This document shows, piece by piece, positions 44,479-52,926 of a DNA stretch of 64,000 nucleotides (positions within the stretch are counted from its first letter, which is position 1; every line of letters starts with the position of its first letter). The stretch spans positions 371,261 through 435,260 of the forward strand of contig JAVJTE010000009.1 in the NCBI GenBank assembly GCA_040219025.1. The letters run 5' to 3'. This DNA comes from HT1-32 sp040219025 (GTDB lineage Bacteria; Pseudomonadota; Alphaproteobacteria; Rhodospirillales; HT1-32). The notes below the pieces were generated by a model that saw only the letters and a list, made by a program, of their open reading frames with translations, did no database searches and was not told the origin of the DNA. The position numbers and the translations under genes are program-made.

Positions 44479-44520
44479 GATCGGCACCCTTGATGAAGCA
44501 GATTTAATATGTCCTATATT

Positions 44521-44532
44521 GATAACATTATC
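44521..44532. promoter_or_regulatory. Candidate operator between the methyltransferase and CMD-like genes
   Basis: GATAA-ca-TTATC, a small inverted repeat in the AT-rich 85-bp gap between divergent start codons. The position suggests shared control; no regulator is adjacent. Confidence 0.3.
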
Positions 44533-44563
44533 TCGTTCAAGGTGGCTACGAAAAGGACAAGCC

Positions 44564-45304
44564 ATGGCTGACTCATCAAATGCTCCGGACTCCGTGGAAG
44601 AAGTGACCGCACGCCTGAAATCCCTGAAGGACAAGCGTGGCTACCTTTTGCCCCATCACGGCTTGCTGGCCGTGGCTGAACCGACCCTTCTCGAAGCCTA
44701 CGACCGGACCTATACCGCGCTGACGCTGACACCGCGGTCGCTGTCTGAGCATGCCAAGGAGTTTGTCTGGCTGGTGATCCTGACTTCCACCGAAGAGGCC
44801 ATCGCAACTCACCATATCAAGCGGTTCCGGGATGGTGGCGGTACCGACGCGGAACTGGAACTGGCCGTGCGCCTCTGCGCCTATGCAATGGGTGTCGATC
44901 GTTTCGAGTTTGTCGCTCAACACTGGGGTCCGCACCTTCCCGATTACGATGCCGAGCGTTCCTACCGCGCCGGGGTCGATGCCATCGCCAAAGATTACGA
45001 CATCCCGAAAGGTCTGATCGAAATGGCACTTGCGGCAACCCACACCTGTCATCGCCAGTGGTGGGCGTTGAAAGTCCATATCGCCGGTGCCTACAGGGAA
45101 AATGTACCGGAACGCGAACTTGCCGAGGCTATCTCGCTCACCATGTTCCCGGGCGGGGTACCGAACTTCGTCGACGCAGCGGATCACTGGAAGACAATGA
45201 TTTCTGCCGGTGAAGTTTCCGCATCCCCGGCCTTCAAGGCCTGGGCCAACATGCCGGGTCAGGGCGGGTATGACGAATCCGTCGGCAAGGGACCTGGTCG
45301 CTAA
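44564..45304 (+). CDS. Carboxymuconolactone decarboxylase-family protein, two-domain
   Basis: A 246-residue CMD/AhpD-fold protein, twice the length of a single CMD domain. First half: LSEHAKEFVWLVILTSTEEAIATHHIKRFRDGG. Second half: EMALAATHTCHRQWWALKVHIAGAYRENVPERELAEAISLTMFPGGVPNFVDAADHW. The peroxidase CxxC is absent; TCHRQW holds a lone Cys and His. The ATG at 44564 has AAAAGGAC upstream. It is divergent from the methyltransferase operon, to which it probably belongs functionally. Reaction unknown. Confidence 0.78.
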   Translation: MADSSNAPDSVEEVTARLKSLKDKRGYLLPHHGLLAVAEPTLLEAYDRTYTALTLTPRSLSEHAKEFVWLVILTSTEEAIATHHIKRFRDGGGTDAELELAVRLCAYAMGVDRFEFVAQHWGPHLPDYDAERSYRAGVDAIAKDYDIPKGLIEMALAATHTCHRQWWALKVHIAGAYRENVPERELAEAISLTMFPGGVPNFVDAADHWKTMISAGEVSASPAFKAWANMPGQGGYDESVGKGPGR

Positions 45305-45600
45305 CGCAGCGCACCTTTGGATTGCTGCTGTCCCAGCAGATTGCTGAGGAGATGCTCGACAAAAGCATCTCTGTCAGCTGCCGACTGGGCCCTCTGCGAC
45401 TCAGAGGGCTCAGCCCCCAGTTCCTCACGACGCACAACACCCTTGCTGTCCAGGTCTGCCTCCAGAGCACCCAGCCTGTCTCGAAGGACATAAACCTCGG
45501 TCGCCAGGGCCATCACGACGCCCATCAGCCGGTCGATGGCCGGGTCATCGAAAAACGTCTGCTCAGGTCGACGGTCCCGACTTGCTGATTGTTCTGACAT
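45301..45600 (-). CDS. Small hypothetical protein
   Basis: A 99-residue, mostly helical and acidic protein (FFDDPAIDRLMGVVMALATEVYVLRDRLGALEADLD, interrupted by a charged linker, ending VEHLLSNLLGQQQSKGALR). It probably forms a coiled coil. Its stop overlaps the end of the convergent CMD-like gene by 4 bp. I do not recognise the family. Nothing suggests export or catalysis. Confidence 0.6.
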   Translation of the reverse strand: MSEQSASRDRRPEQTFFDDPAIDRLMGVVMALATEVYVLRDRLGALEADLDSKGVVRREELGAEPSESQRAQSAADRDAFVEHLLSNLLGQQQSKGALR

Positions 45601-45673
45601 GCCTCACCTCCGGTTGAACCCGGCAATCCAACCGGAACATGCGCTGAAGGGCAAGACTGCTCTGTACTGCCGG

Positions 45674-47356
45674 TCAGAACAGTCCCTGAATCAGCCCCTC
45701 CTTATCGAGATGGATTTTTTCGGCTGACGGCACTCTGGGCAGGCCGGGCATCGTCATGATCTCACCGCAGACCACCACGACAAACTCGGCACCAGCAGAC
45801 AACCTGATCTCCCTGATCGAAATTGTATGGCCTTTCGGAGCACCTTTAAGATTCGGGTCAGTGGAAAAACTGTACTGGGTCTTTGCCATACAGACGGGGA
45901 ACCAGCCGAAACCTGCCTCTTCAAACTGTCTGAACTGGTCGCGAACCTTCTTGTCGGCAGCAATATCATCCGCACCATAAATTGTCTGTGCAATCGTCCG
46001 GACCTTTTCCCAGAGCGGCAGGTCATCACCATAAAGCGGCTGAAACTCTGCGGCACCACTGTCTGCAATTTCGGCCACCCGGGTTGCCAGCGCCTCCGTC
46101 CCAGCCCCGCCGTCGGCCCAGTGCGTGCATTCATAGGCTTCAACACCGATATCGCCGCAATAGGCTTTGACCGCCTCAACCTCTGCCGCGCTGTCACCGC
46201 TGAAACGGTTGATCGCGACTACGGCAGGCACACCGAACTGTCCGACATTTCTGATATGCTGGCCCAGATTTTCCAGACCGTCTTTTACGGCCTGTACATT
46301 TTCGGAACCCAGATCGCCTTTCGCCACACCGCCATGCATCTTGAGGGCACGAATGGTGGCAACAATCACCACCGCCGCCGGTTTCAGCCCGGCTTTCCGG
46401 CATTTGATATCAAAGAACTTTTCTGCCCCGAGATCAGCACCAAATCCGGCTTCGGTCACAACATAATCTGCCAGCCTCAGCATTGTCCTGGTCGCAATCA
46501 CCGTGTTGCAGCCATGCGCGATATTGGCAAACGGACCGCCATGAATGAAGGCCGGATTGTTTTCCAGCGTCTGGACAAGATTTGGGGTAAGAGCATCTTT
46601 CAGCAGAACAGCCATCGCCCCGTCGGCCTTGATATCACTTGCGCGAACCGGCTTCCGGTCCCGCGTATAGCCGACAATAATATTGCCGAGACGACGTTGC
46701 AGATCAGCAAGATCCGTCGCCAGGCAGAAGATCGCCATGATCTCGGAGGCCACCGTTATGTCGAAACCGTCTTCGCGCGGAAAGCCGTTCGCCACACCCC
46801 CGAGGCTGTTGACGATGGAACGCAGTGCCCGGTCATTCATGTCCATGACCCGGCGCCAGGTTACCCGCCGCTGGTCAATCCCGAGTTCATTCCCCCAGTA
46901 AATATGGTTGTCGATCATCGCCGACAGAAGATTATGGGCAGAACCGATAGCATGAAAATCGCCGGTGAAATGGAGATTGATGTCCTCCATCGGGACAACC
47001 TGCGCATAGCCACCGCCCGCCGCGCCACCCTTCACACCAAAACAGGGACCGAGGCTTGGTTCCCGCAGACAGATCGCCGCCTTCTTCCCGATGCGGTTCA
47101 GACCGTCGCCGAGGCCAACCGTCGTCGTGGTTTTGCCTTCACCCGCCGGGGTCGGCGTCATTGCGGTGACAAGGATCAGTTTGCCATCTGGCCGGTCAGC
47201 GAGACTTTCAACAAACTCGGTTGATATCTTCGCTTTCGTCGGGCCATAGCGATACAGTGCCTGTGACGGGATACCTAACTTCGCACCGATTTCTTCGATC
47301 GACTGCATCTGCGCAGCCCGTGCGATCTCGATATCACTTTTAACGTCATTCCCCAT
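45674..47356 (-). CDS. fhs: Formate-tetrahydrofolate ligase
   Basis: A 560-residue one-carbon enzyme that makes 10-formyl-THF from formate, THF and ATP. The nucleotide loop TPTPAGEGKTTTTVGLGDGL (from about residue 67) and the LREPSLGPCFGVKGGAAGGGYAQVVPMEDINLHFTGD segment are diagnostic. The C-terminus MTMPGLPRVPSAEKI is also typical. GGGAGG precedes the ATG. In a heterotroph with TRAP, urease and demethylating or hydantoin catabolism it would assimilate or balance formate. It is a single-gene unit. Confidence 0.97.
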   Translation of the reverse strand: MGNDVKSDIEIARAAQMQSIEEIGAKLGIPSQALYRYGPTKAKISTEFVESLADRPDGKLILVTAMTPTPAGEGKTTTTVGLGDGLNRIGKKAAICLREPSLGPCFGVKGGAAGGGYAQVVPMEDINLHFTGDFHAIGSAHNLLSAMIDNHIYWGNELGIDQRRVTWRRVMDMNDRALRSIVNSLGGVANGFPREDGFDITVASEIMAIFCLATDLADLQRRLGNIIVGYTRDRKPVRASDIKADGAMAVLLKDALTPNLVQTLENNPAFIHGGPFANIAHGCNTVIATRTMLRLADYVVTEAGFGADLGAEKFFDIKCRKAGLKPAAVVIVATIRALKMHGGVAKGDLGSENVQAVKDGLENLGQHIRNVGQFGVPAVVAINRFSGDSAAEVEAVKAYCGDIGVEAYECTHWADGGAGTEALATRVAEIADSGAAEFQPLYGDDLPLWEKVRTIAQTIYGADDIAADKKVRDQFRQFEEAGFGWFPVCMAKTQYSFSTDPNLKGAPKGHTISIREIRLSAGAEFVVVVCGEIMTMPGLPRVPSAEKIHLDKEGLIQGLF

Positions 47357-47480
47357 GAAACCCTCCCGGTTAATCGCGAATACGCAGTTTAGCGCAATCC
47401 GTCAGCAGTAACCGTGGTGTATCATGTTCATTTCAATCGTCGCGACAGAAGTTTGTCCCGATGCGCCAGTAAAGGTCTAT

Positions 47481-48419
47481 TTACCCGCCCCTGACCGTTT
47501 TTGAGAAGACGGAATTGGTGAGTACCGTGTCATCCGCATCCATCTTGTTGTCCCATGATTTCATGGCAGAAGGTGACCGGGGAATTGTAATCCGGACCGA
47601 TGTTCCCTTTCCCTTGTTACTGGACAGGCCAAAGGTCCAGCCCATCATCTCGATCAGACGCATGGTTATCGGAAGTCCCAGCCCGGCTCCGGACTGATGA
47701 TCGATCATGGAATCAACCCGGCCCCAGGGCTTCACAGCTTCCGCCGCTTCCTTTTCGGTCATGCCGACACCGTTATCCGTAATGACCAGAATCAGGTTTT
47801 CCCCGTTATCTGAAATCTCGGTAGAAATCGTCACCCGCCCGCCCGGCCGGGTAAACTTGATAGCGTTCGATATGAGATTCATCAGGATCTGCTGAAACTT
47901 GATCTTGTCAGCATCAATCAGTGGAAAGTTCGGCGCATAGTTTCCCAGCAGGGAAATCTTCTTCTTTCGCGCCTCTTCTCCCAGCATGCGGATCATTTCA
48001 TCAATCACCTGCGAGGCATCGACTCTTTCCATCACGGCTGGCGGCATACTCGCTGCCGCAGATGACGTATCAATAACCGTCGTGGCAACACCAAGCAGCA
48101 ACTGTGCAGCGTCGTGTATTGCATTGCAGTAATCCCTGTGACGCTTGTCCGCAGATTCCAGATCCGGTGTATCCCGCAGCAACTCTGAATAGCCGACAAT
48201 CACATTCAGAGGGTTTCGGAATTCATGTGCAAAATTAGCCATCTGCAGCGTTACCGCCTCGGAATCAGCCTGAAATCGCCGCATCATGGCGGCGATATCA
48301 TCTTCCAGTCTGGCAACATCGCCGATCATACGTTTGAGCCGGTGACGCAGGCGCTCGTTCTCAGCCGACAATTCGTCGAATGAGAGTTCAGAGGCTGGCT
48401 TTTCTGCCGATTCTGACAA
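47481..48419 (-). CDS. Soluble histidine kinase without a sensor domain
   Basis: A 312-residue kinase. There is no membrane helix or recognised sensor; residues about 12-50 form a coiled coil (SFDELSAENERLRHRLKRM). The HisKA motif is ANFAHEFRNPLNVIVGYSEL with phospho-acceptor H65. ATPase boxes: N box LMNLISNAIKFT, ITDNGVGM, and GAGLGLPITMRLIEM. It appears to begin with TTG at 48419; GGGGGT lies upstream. No response regulator is adjacent, so it is an orphan that may be regulated by a partner protein. Confidence 0.85.
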   Translation of the reverse strand: MSESAEKPASELSFDELSAENERLRHRLKRMIGDVARLEDDIAAMMRRFQADSEAVTLQMANFAHEFRNPLNVIVGYSELLRDTPDLESADKRHRDYCNAIHDAAQLLLGVATTVIDTSSAAASMPPAVMERVDASQVIDEMIRMLGEEARKKKISLLGNYAPNFPLIDADKIKFQQILMNLISNAIKFTRPGGRVTISTEISDNGENLILVITDNGVGMTEKEAAEAVKPWGRVDSMIDHQSGAGLGLPITMRLIEMMGWTFGLSSNKGKGTSVRITIPRSPSAMKSWDNKMDADDTVLTNSVFSKTVRGG

Positions 48420-48579
48420 GGTTCAAGACCCCCGTATGCGTTTAATGGACGACAGGTTTCCAATCCCGAGCCCTGCTCTACACCGTACATGTGTTATACG
48501 ACTGTTAATATAAATTCAGCCATAGCGGAAAATACGTAGTTGAAGGCGCTCAGGCCGCCAGCCGACAAACTGCCAGAAA

Positions 48580-50022
48580 TCATGTCTTTATCGTCTCGTC
48601 AGAGGCGGGGATGAAACTCCGCGTCCGCAACACCCAGCCCGGGTTAGCCTTGAAGTTTGGCAAGTTCTCCAGCCACTTCAGCCGCCTGGTGACCATCGAC
48701 CGAAGACAGGTTTCATAGTTTCCGTTTCGGAGAATTTCCGAGAATGCCGTTACCGTCCGGGGGCCAATGACACCATCAACCTTCAGTGGTACCCTGGCAG
48801 ATTCAGAAATCGCTTCCTGGAGAAGAACACCCGAATTGCGAATGCCGCTCATCACAGCCACATCAAAGAGGAACTCCGGCAGCAGCAATCCCGCCCCGGA
48901 TGTCTGACAGGCGGCCGAGATAACTGATAACTGCATCGGGTCGAAAAATACTCTGCGATAAATTTTCGTAATCTGTCCTTCTGTCAAATCTCTGACATCA
49001 ACTGGCAGGTCTGACCAGCGAGGGTCCAGGCGGAGGGAGGAAAGCAAACGTGTCGACACACCCTGAATGGTGGCACCTCCGGGATCATCGGCTGGTCGGT
49101 GATGAACAAACCCACCCTCCCGCTTCAGTAAATTAACCAGAAAGCCATTAAAAACCTGATCATCCGACAGGAATGCCGACTGTGACTGAATGACCGGACT
49201 GACGGCAAATGGTGGCTGGTCATTCAGGAAGGCGCGGCACAGTGGCCAGTTGCCGGGATACCGGAATGATTCCCAGTGGTCGCCGACTTCGCAGGGATTA
49301 TCTCCCCGCGTGATGGTTTCCAGCTGCTCGGCCCAGTCAGCATAGACAGGCGCATCCAGATCAATATCAATCCAGTTTTGCGGCGCCCGGTCTGACAAGC
49401 CATCATTGCCTATGCAACGACCGGAAGCCGGTGCAAAAACATCACCCAGCCGCTCGAGAACCGTATCATCAGGGCAATAGACATTGAGAAACCGGGTCGG
49501 CGGAGATTGAACCGCTGCCCGTTCTGCATTCCGGACATAGTCTGCACCGTTCCAGAACATCACCCTCGCAATCCGGCCTGCGGGCAGATGGGCAAGCGCA
49601 CAATTCACCACACGACTGCCAAGCGAATGAGCAACGATATTTACCTCGCCGTCATATGCAGAGAGGATCCGGGCCAGTGCCTGACCCGCTTGCTCCGCCA
49701 GCCGCCAGGCCCAGCCATAAGTCGTCCAGTGGCCGGATCGCCATGCCGACCGGACGGACGAAAATGACCGGGGCACCGAATACCAGCCGAAATCGACATA
49801 GGCTCTTTTTCCAAGCGCCCGTTTCCAGACCGGATACTGGTTTTCAAACGGATTGTCCGGGCCAGTTACCCTGGGGTCAAAGGAATAGCCATGGACCAGA
49901 ACCGTAACCGTCCCTGGCCAGTCCGATATTTCTGTCTCCCGAAGCTTGTCGATCGAATGAGACTGAAACCCGTCGTCAGGTCCCGGTTTCCAGAACTGGT
50001 CTTCAGCAAAAATGACTTTCAT
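48580..50022 (-). CDS. Fusion endolysin: serine alpha/beta-hydrolase plus GH108 muramidase
   Basis: A 480-residue two-domain protein. Residues 1-270 form an alpha/beta-hydrolase: strand plus oxyanion turn VTVLVHGYSFDP, nucleophile S133 in AHSLGSRVV, a probable acid in YCPDD (185/186) and His in GDHWESF (249). Residues 290-450 are a phage muramidase of family GH108: LLKREGGFVHHRPADDPGG with catalytic E302, then LTEGQITKIYRRVFFD and a peptidoglycan-binding part DGVIGPRTVTAF. No signal peptide, so a holin would be needed for export. GGAGAACAAGGT precedes the ATG at 50022. It is the last gene of the phage module. The hydrolase substrate is unknown. Confidence 0.82.
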   Translation of the reverse strand: MKVIFAEDQFWKPGPDDGFQSHSIDKLRETEISDWPGTVTVLVHGYSFDPRVTGPDNPFENQYPVWKRALGKRAYVDFGWYSVPRSFSSVRSAWRSGHWTTYGWAWRLAEQAGQALARILSAYDGEVNIVAHSLGSRVVNCALAHLPAGRIARVMFWNGADYVRNAERAAVQSPPTRFLNVYCPDDTVLERLGDVFAPASGRCIGNDGLSDRAPQNWIDIDLDAPVYADWAEQLETITRGDNPCEVGDHWESFRYPGNWPLCRAFLNDQPPFAVSPVIQSQSAFLSDDQVFNGFLVNLLKREGGFVHHRPADDPGGATIQGVSTRLLSSLRLDPRWSDLPVDVRDLTEGQITKIYRRVFFDPMQLSVISAACQTSGAGLLLPEFLFDVAVMSGIRNSGVLLQEAISESARVPLKVDGVIGPRTVTAFSEILRNGNYETCLRSMVTRRLKWLENLPNFKANPGWVLRTRSFIPASDETIKT

Positions 50023-50040
50023 ACCTTGTTCTCCAGACAC

Positions 50041-50064
50041 AAAAAAACCCGCTCACCGGCGGGT
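50041..50064 (-). terminator. Terminator just upstream of the endolysin gene
   Basis: ACCCGC, a 6-base loop and GCGGGT, followed on the minus strand by a T-run of seven. It lies between the small lysis-region gene and the endolysin start, so it may limit endolysin expression until late. Confidence 0.75.
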
Positions 50065-50087
50065 CAGGAAAAACCATGTTTTCGAAT

Positions 50088-50444
50088 TCAGAACAGTCGC
50101 GAGAATATCTCCGCCAGCCGGCTAAAGGCCCCGTCATCGGCGATCAGTGCCGTGGCCGCAGCACCGGCACCGGGGCCGCCAATCCAGGCCAGAATTCGGG
50201 GGCCATGGCGTTTCGCGATCTGCAGGACCACAGACCAGACGCCAGCTTTCCTGCAATCACCAATCTCATCCCAGACGCTTTCGATCTCGGCGGCTTTCTG
50301 ACGGATATCAGCGATCAGCTGTTCGGTTGCTGCCTTTTCCTCACGAAACTTCCGAAGTTTCTCAAGAGCCGGTTCAAAGGTTCCGCCTATTGTCTCTGCC
50401 GATGGCACGAAGAATGACCTCGGGTCGTTTATATGATCAGACAT
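50088..50444 (-). CDS. Small phage protein, possible holin
   Basis: A 118-residue protein. The first 70 residues are a charged coiled coil (PALEKLRKFREEKAATEQLIADIRQKAAEIE split over the helix). A single hydrophobic segment follows (GPRILAWIGGPGAGAAATALIA). The place directly before the endolysin gene and the lone membrane segment fit a holin or pinholin-like role, but no family is recognised. CAGGAG precedes the ATG. Confidence 0.55.
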   Translation of the reverse strand: MSDHINDPRSFFVPSAETIGGTFEPALEKLRKFREEKAATEQLIADIRQKAAEIESVWDEIGDCRKAGVWSVVLQIAKRHGPRILAWIGGPGAGAAATALIADDGAFSRLAEIFSRLF

Positions 50445-50476
50445 TATTATCTCCTGATTTTCAGAAATTCGGACGG

Positions 50477-50833
50477 CTAGCCCGGATTGGGCTTATCGCG
50501 CTGGCTGCCTATCACGTGATCAATCAGCCGGTTCATATTTGCTGATATCTCGACAAGCGAACCTTCCAGACGTGAAAGGCGCACATTCGTCTCGTTTGAT
50601 TGTGCCTGAACCTCGTTGACGCGGTCCCATAGTCTGAGCCGCTGTTCAATATGGAAGGCCCGCGCCGCCGCCCGCTCGGCAACAGCGCCGCTGGTCTCGC
50701 TTTCAAGCAGGGAGACCCGGCCCTCCAGGCCGCTGGCCCACCAGATGACCGAGGCAGACTGCAACAGTAATGCCGCAACCATGGCAACCGGGATACGCCG
50801 GTCCATCTGCCAGTTCGTTATATTACGCGTCAT
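50477..50833 (-). CDS. Phage membrane-anchored coiled-coil protein (holin/spanin-like)
   Basis: A 118-residue protein with one N-terminal membrane helix (IPVAMVAALLLQSASVIWWASG, residues 14-35) followed by a long coiled coil (LEGRVSLLESE through LVEISANMNRLIDHV). This pattern, MDRRIPVAMVAALLLQ, occurs in small lysis-cassette proteins of T7-like alphaproteobacterial phages. It could be an inner-membrane spanin or a gp17.5-type holin. The ribosome site is weak. Confidence 0.6.
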   Translation of the reverse strand: MTRNITNWQMDRRIPVAMVAALLLQSASVIWWASGLEGRVSLLESETSGAVAERAAARAFHIEQRLRLWDRVNEVQAQSNETNVRLSRLEGSLVEISANMNRLIDHVIGSQRDKPNPG

Positions 50834-50888
50834 TGTTTCTCACTTTCGGGTTGCCGTCATATTCCGGTTTTGCCGGCAGTGACGAGAG

Positions 50889-51509
50889 CTACTCATCAGC
50901 AGTATCGGAAAGATCAATACTGATTGCTTTCAGGGCATTGAGACTGACTGCAGCCTCTATGCGGGCCGCAACAGCCGCTTCCCGGTCAAAGGCATTCTGG
51001 ATATGACGCCCGACCTCGGAACCCATCCTCAGAGCATCTGCCTTGCTGAGGTTGATATAGCCATCAGGGTGTTTCCAGATCGCGAATGCCGTCTCATCCA
51101 TCTGACCGGCGCGAAGATAGAACCCCCAGACCCTCACCTGACTGTCCCGGTCTGTTGAAATCTGCAGCTCTGATCCGGTTTCAGTGGTGAATATAATTCC
51201 GCCTGTCTCCAGCCGGTATCGCTCTTCCGCCAGCAGGCCTTTCAGACGCTGCCGTGCTTCATCAAGAGGCAGGTCTTCGATGATATGGGTAACCTGATCG
51301 ACCCCGTCTCCGGTCGTCACCGGACCATCCTGACCTGTGATATGCTCCCATGGATCAATCAAAGGTTCGGGCTGAACCATGACCTGCCGGTAGGTGAAGT
51401 CGCCGAGTTTGACGGGCAATGATGTAAATCTGCCGGTTACGCCCGGAACAGCACCATTTCTGAACAACCCGACGAGATCACCGCCGGCGTTCCGCTTGCT
51501 AATCATCAT
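50889..51509 (-). CDS. DUF4376-like phage tail-fibre-associated protein
   Basis: A 206-residue protein. The C-terminal part (about residues 85-195) matches the DUF4376 pattern seen in phage tail-fibre and assembly proteins: ARQRLKGLLAEERYRLETGGI, ISTDRDSQVRVWG and FAIWKHPDGYINLSKADALRMG. The N-terminal part may be a fibre-attachment domain. The ATG at 51509 follows an AGGAT site; the longer frame overlaps the preceding gene. Confidence 0.7.
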   Translation of the reverse strand: MMISKRNAGGDLVGLFRNGAVPGVTGRFTSLPVKLGDFTYRQVMVQPEPLIDPWEHITGQDGPVTTGDGVDQVTHIIEDLPLDEARQRLKGLLAEERYRLETGGIIFTTETGSELQISTDRDSQVRVWGFYLRAGQMDETAFAIWKHPDGYINLSKADALRMGSEVGRHIQNAFDREAAVAARIEAAVSLNALKAISIDLSDTADE

Positions 51510-51519
51510 GCTGGAAATC

Positions 51520-52926
51520 CTATAGGTTGGAGCTTGAGAGATATCTGAATCCGGACGGGAGAGGCACATTCTGCAGCACCTGTTCCGCACCGGTCAGCAG
51601 TGTGGCTGTCGCAGCATTGTCCAGTGTGACCGCAAACCGCCAGGACGTTCCTGTAGTGGTGTAGGTCTGGTTTGTGCCAAAGCCCGGTTCGTCAGTTGTC
51701 CGATAGGTAAAGGAACTGTCGAACCAGTGGTTCAGTCCACTGGATAGATCATGCAGACCCAGCCAGAGTTTCCCGGCATCAGCATCAAAGGCGACAAGCA
51801 TGTAGTCACCGGATGTGACTGTAACCGGCCAGGCACCCGAGAGGACCGAATTGCTGTTCTCCGCATAAATCAAACCGGCACCGAGGTTCCAGTACGTTCC
51901 CCAGCCTCCAGCGGCATCAACAAATGCGCCCGGTGGCGTTGAAACGGTCTGGTTGACGATTCCGAATTTGACCGCATTCGCCCCTGTCGCAGGAATGATC
52001 GCTGCAAACCATCGGCCCGCAGTGACAGGCTGGGAAAGTTCAATACTGGCAGCGGCCTTGTTACCAGTCGCCAGAATACCGGTCTGCCCGACCGATACGG
52101 TGTCAGCATCTGCCAGGTCAAATATCGCAAATGTACTGGCCTGATTTCCGCCACTCGGGCCGTCAGGTACATCAATCCGCTGATCACCGGCGGTGATATT
52201 GGAACTGGACATGACATGCGTACCCTGCTCGCCGGCAATGATTTCAGCTAATGTCGAACCTTCAAATTTCCAGATATCACCTGCGATTCCAGTCTCCAGT
52301 GCAGAAGGATCAACAGGTGCTCCCCCGGGATTGTAGTAATCAGAAATGTCACCGAAACTCTGGCCATCCTGATAAACGAGAAGTGCAACAAGGGCTTCCG
52401 AGGTCGTACTGCCGGCAGCGAACCTGCCGATGAAATGTTCACGGGATGACCCCGGATACAGGTCTGCATTTAGCGCGGGGTAATTTGATGTTGAGAATGA
52501 GGTAATCTTGCTGCCGTCAACATAAACGGCCAGCCGGTCTGTGCTAACAGCCTGGTCAGTGTCCCATGCAAAGACAAAATGGTGCCAGTTCCGGTCCGAA
52601 ATCAGGGTGGTCGATGTCGAGGTCAGTCTGAAGATAAAAGATCCGGCGAACTGATAGAAATCGATAGCGCCGCCCTGGCTCACACCACAGGCAAATTGCT
52701 GGTTTCCTGAAGCCTGATAAATCGAAAAAGGACGATAGTCATTGGTGCTTCCATCGAAGACGCCGGTTCCCCGCATCCAGAAACTTACAATTCCCTTTCT
52801 TGATGACGTCGGAGATCCGGAAGGTGTGAATTTCAGATAGCCGGCATCAGCCTTGTTGAAGGCAAGACTGTTGCGAATGACCGACACGGTGCTGGCCGGG
52901 TAATGGGCCGACAATATCAGGCTCAT
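51520..52926 (-). CDS. Phage LamG/concanavalin-like virion protein
   Basis: A 468-residue protein. Residues about 20-230 look like a LamG-type concanavalin sandwich (KGIVSFWMRG, DRNWHHFVFAWDT, LAVYVDGSKIT, FIGRFAAG). The second half has a second beta-rich SPRY-like sandwich (AFVDAAGGWGTYWNLGAGLIYAENS, YMLVAFDADAGKLWLGLH). Probably a receptor-binding fibre accessory that contacts sugars on the host surface. The start overlaps the tail-fibre gene by 4 bp. Confidence 0.68.
   Translation of the reverse strand: MSLILSAHYPASTVSVIRNSLAFNKADAGYLKFTPSGSPTSSRKGIVSFWMRGTGVFDGSTNDYRPFSIYQASGNQQFACGVSQGGAIDFYQFAGSFIFRLTSTSTTLISDRNWHHFVFAWDTDQAVSTDRLAVYVDGSKITSFSTSNYPALNADLYPGSSREHFIGRFAAGSTTSEALVALLVYQDGQSFGDISDYYNPGGAPVDPSALETGIAGDIWKFEGSTLAEIIAGEQGTHVMSSSNITAGDQRIDVPDGPSGGNQASTFAIFDLADADTVSVGQTGILATGNKAAASIELSQPVTAGRWFAAIIPATGANAVKFGIVNQTVSTPPGAFVDAAGGWGTYWNLGAGLIYAENSNSVLSGAWPVTVTSGDYMLVAFDADAGKLWLGLHDLSSGLNHWFDSSFTYRTTDEPGFGTNQTYTTTGTSWRFAVTLDNAATATLLTGAEQVLQNVPLPSGFRYLSSSNL

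Noticed and set aside
45827..47224. Long plus-strand frame (465 codons) opposite formate-THF ligase
   Set aside because: It is antisense to a strongly conserved enzyme, has no ribosome site and reads as low-complexity shadow sequence.
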